Origin: Clostridia bacterium | Lineage (GTDB): Bacteria > Bacillota > Clostridia > Oscillospirales > Acutalibacteraceae | Direction of reading: 5' to 3' | Length of the DNA: 64,000 nucleotides | Assembly: GCA_017397845.1 (NCBI GenBank) | Contig: JAFQHU010000020.1 | Coordinates: 1-64,000 of the forward strand | Part shown: positions 61,996-64,000 of the stretch, one piece after another | Position numbering within the stretch: position 1 is the first letter of the stretch | How the letters are laid out: the number at the start of each line of letters is the position of its first letter | Position numbers and translations under genes: made by a program | Notes under the pieces: generated by a model | Databases searched by the model: none | Seen by the model: only the letters and a program-made list of their open reading frames with translations | Told to the model about the DNA's origin: nothing

Positions 61996-62454
61996 TCAAT
62001 TTGCTTCAGCAGCCAAAACGACTCTGTTACCCTTTGATGAATTGAGATAAATTTCATTTTCCGGCGTAACCTTGACAAGTCCAAGCTTTTCAACGGCATA
62101 TTTGTCAATGTTCTCTACGCTCTTGAGAGCAGTAAGCTTCGCATTAAGCTCTTTATTTTCCGCCTGACAGATAACAAGGGTTTCGTTGGCTGTTTCGAGT
62201 CTGTTTTTCGCTTTGTCTCTGATAACAAAGCTGTTACAGCCCACCGCAAACATCGTGAATGCTATCGCAAGAACACCCGCCGCTTTCGCAAGCTGAAGAG
62301 TCGCCGCTCTGCGCTGTGCTTTTTCGGATCGTTGAACTTTATTTACATTGCTTTTCTGCTGCGCCTGTTTTTTCTTTCTTTCCTTTTCCAAAGGCTGTGC
62401 CGCCGTGGAATTACCGTAACCGTAATCATACTTGTATGCATTTTCTGCTGCCAT
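61996..62454 (-). CDS. ftsL: FtsL-type cell division protein
   Basis: 152 residues. A basic cytosolic part (EKERKKKQAQQKSNVNKVQRSEKAQRR) is followed by a membrane helix (about 55-78) and an extracellular coiled coil RDKAKNRLETANETLVICQAENKELNAKL. The end VEKLGLVKVTPENEIYL is the usual FtsL-like finish. It joins the divisome with DivIB. The start at 62454 lies 7 nt after GGGGTG, with a less well placed ATG at 62460. Sequence identity in this family is low, so the call rests on architecture and position between rsmH and the PBP gene. Confidence 0.8.
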   Translation of the reverse strand: MAAENAYKYDYGYGNSTAAQPLEKERKKKQAQQKSNVNKVQRSEKAQRRAATLQLAKAAGVLAIAFTMFAVGCNSFVIRDKAKNRLETANETLVICQAENKELNAKLTALKSVENIDKYAVEKLGLVKVTPENEIYLNSSKGNRVVLAAEAN

Positions 62455-62483
62455 TCTCATTCACCCCAACTGATTTAATTTTT

Positions 62484-63422
62484 TTAATCTTTTTCTTTTA
62501 TTCTTTCCACACATCTGAGTGTTGCGCTCCTGGAACGCTGATTTTCTTCGATTTCTCTTTCTGAAGGAAGCACCTTTTTAAAGGGAAGGTAACCCTCCGG
62601 TGTTTTTCCGCAAACGCAGACCGGATATTCGGGAGGACATTCGCACCCTTTGCAAAAGGCGGCAAATGCTCTTTTAACTATTCTGTCTTCGAGAGAGTGG
62701 AAGGTTATTATCGCCACTCTGCCCCCGACATTGAGAGAATCAAACATTTCACCCACCGTTTCGCTGATGCATTGCAGCTCGTGATTTGTTTGGATTCTGA
62801 GTGCCTGAAAAACTCTGCGCGCCGGATGGCCGCCCGTTCTTCGTGTCGCGGCGGGTATCGCCTCTTTTATGATATCCGCCAAAGCTGTCGTCGTTTTTAT
62901 TTCTTCTTTTTCTCTGTATGCGACAATATTTGCCGCTATTCTCCCGGCGAATTTTTCTTCGCCGTAATCCCTGAAAATCTTTGTCAGCTCTTTTTGAGAA
63001 CAGGTATTTACGATATCCGCCGCCGTCATGCCCTGCTGAGACATTCTCATGTCAAGAGGAGCCTCATTATGGAAGGAAAATCCTCTCTCCGCCGTATCGA
63101 GCTGATGAGAGGAAACCCCAAGATCGGCAAGGATGCCGTCCACTTTATCTATTCCCAAAGAGTCAAGAATTTTACGCAAATTTGAAAAGTTATCACGGAC
63201 CACCGTAACACGGCCGTCACCGCCGATTCTTTCGTTTATTATGCTGATGGCATCAGGGTCCTGATCTATGGCGATAAGTTTGCCCTTATGCGAAAGATTT
63301 TTAAGGATTTCTTTACTGTGACCGGCACCTCCGCAGGTACAGTCAACATAAATGCCGTCGGGTTTAATGCTCAATGCATTTATCGTTTCGTAAAGGAGAA
63401 CGCTTGTATGAGAAAACTCCAC
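62484..63422 (-). CDS. rsmH: 16S rRNA (cytosine1402-N4)-methyltransferase RsmH (MraW)
   Basis: 312 residues. The SAM site is YVDCTCGGAGHSKEIL (near residue 31), followed by IAIDQDPDAISI, ILADLGVSSHQLDTAERGFSF (near 100), ARRVFQALRIQTNHEL (near 200) and ITFHSLEDRIVKRAF (near 245). It methylates C1402 in the ribosomal P site. The start is GTG with AGGAGG 7 nt upstream. It is the second gene of the dcw cluster. Confidence 0.96.
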   Translation of the reverse strand: MEFSHTSVLLYETINALSIKPDGIYVDCTCGGAGHSKEILKNLSHKGKLIAIDQDPDAISIINERIGGDGRVTVVRDNFSNLRKILDSLGIDKVDGILADLGVSSHQLDTAERGFSFHNEAPLDMRMSQQGMTAADIVNTCSQKELTKIFRDYGEEKFAGRIAANIVAYREKEEIKTTTALADIIKEAIPAATRRTGGHPARRVFQALRIQTNHELQCISETVGEMFDSLNVGGRVAIITFHSLEDRIVKRAFAAFCKGCECPPEYPVCVCGKTPEGYLPFKKVLPSEREIEENQRSRSATLRCVERIKEKD

Positions 63423-63438
63423 CGTACCGCCTCCTTTA

Positions 63439-63921
63439 TTAACCGAGATTCAGAAAGTCGCCGTTTGCCTGATGCTCACGGTATTTCGTCATTTCGTCTT
63501 CGAGAGCCTGTTCGTCAGCCACATTATTAGCAGTAATGCTTGCAAGATATTTTTTGTAGTTCGCAGGACTCATAACCTCTACGTGCTCACCGAAGCCGAC
63601 AAAGATACATGTCTTTTCGATTTCTGCGATTTCGGTAATCATCTGATTGAGGATTACTCTGCCCTGAGCATCACAGCTCGCTGTGTCGGTGCCGAGATGG
63701 AATTGGGCAAGGATATTTCTTTTTTCGATGGGAGACCTGGCTCTGAGAAGTGCCTCCTTACGTGCCTGCTCAAACTCCTCCGCATTGAAAAGCTGTATGG
63801 ACGGGTACTTGGATGCGTGGAACTTACAAATAAACTCTTCGCCAAGCTCTTTTCTGAACTTCACGGGAAGTATGACTCTGTTTTTTCCGTCGAGGGTATG
63901 TTCAAAGGTTCCCAGAAACAT
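63439..63921 (-). CDS. mraZ: Transcriptional regulator MraZ
   Basis: 160 residues. Two MraZ repeats are visible: the first with HTLDGKNRVILPVKFRKEL (near residue 8), the second with CDAQGRVILNQMITEIAEI (near 84), close to the family DxxGR signature. MraZ is an AbrB-like DNA-binding ring that represses its own dcw cluster. It is slightly longer than the E. coli protein (152), with an acidic C-terminal tail. AAAGGACGG precedes the ATG. It is the first gene of the cluster; only a weak TTTAGG/AATACT promoter candidate is seen upstream. Confidence 0.94.
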   Translation of the reverse strand: MFLGTFEHTLDGKNRVILPVKFRKELGEEFICKFHASKYPSIQLFNAEEFEQARKEALLRARSPIEKRNILAQFHLGTDTASCDAQGRVILNQMITEIAEIEKTCIFVGFGEHVEVMSPANYKKYLASITANNVADEQALEDEMTKYREHQANGDFLNLG

Positions 63922-64000
63922 TTATCAAGCACCGTCCTTTCTTTTCAGTATTTTCGCCGAAATCCTCTCCCTAAAAACACCATTTGAAATGTCTAAAATG

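Overview
The window looks like chromosomal DNA of a low-to-middle GC member of the Clostridia, most likely an Oscillospiraceae/Ruminococcaceae-type gut or rumen anaerobe. That placement is inferred from gene content: IreB, a CD1871A-type CXXC peptide next to a polyferredoxin, a DUF421/DUF4363 pair, a T-box in front of valS, a PASTA-type division PBP, DivIB, and several DUF4474 proteins. I see no phage, insertion sequence, CRISPR array or rRNA. Sigma-A-like promoters (TTGACA/17/TATAAT variants) and GGAGG ribosome sites are easy to find and support most starts.

Region by region. 1-480: an unusual array of short hairpins separated by the octamer ACTTCATT/AATGAAGT, then tRNA-Arg(CCG). 535-5970: ireB with a small partner, a membrane polyferredoxin with its CXXC peptide, azlCD, DUF421/DUF4363 and an EamA transporter. 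6019-14854: a THUMP RNA methyltransferase, hpf, an alpha-galactosidase (GH36) with an N-acetylhexosamine-kinase-like enzyme, a two-component system and a ketopantoate-reductase-type protein. 15068-24060: an acyltransferase-like protein, an SDR with an aldose-epimerase-like protein, an esterase/MFS pair, a sugar-type symporter, a HAD phosphatase and small membrane or surface proteins. 24177-33001: two large putative carbohydrate-active enzymes, one in an operon with a metallophosphoesterase, flanking two small secreted proteins. 33058-37370: a membrane/GNAT cluster and T-box-controlled valS. 37442-50139: a cell-surface and sugar region with a PPC/FN3 protein, three DUF4474 proteins of different architecture, an aminotransferase, an alpha-L-fucosidase, galactokinase, a VTT-domain membrane protein, a D-2-hydroxyacid dehydrogenase and a TPKTGD-anchored surface protein. 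50311-63921: the division and cell wall (dcw) cluster on the minus strand, mraZ-rsmH-ftsL-pbp-murE-mraY-ftsW-murG-murA-divIB, then ftsZ with its own promoter.

Together the genes suggest a glycan-using anaerobe. GH36 and GH29 would release galactose and fucose, and galactokinase, the NahK-like kinase and the epimerases would feed the sugars into metabolism, while the two large putative glycosidases would widen the substrate range. The least explained parts are the hairpin/octamer array at 200-373, the clustered DUF4474 proteins at 40.6-50.1 kb, and the unassigned large enzyme at 24.2-26.7 kb. Family names come from remembered motifs only, since no searches were run.
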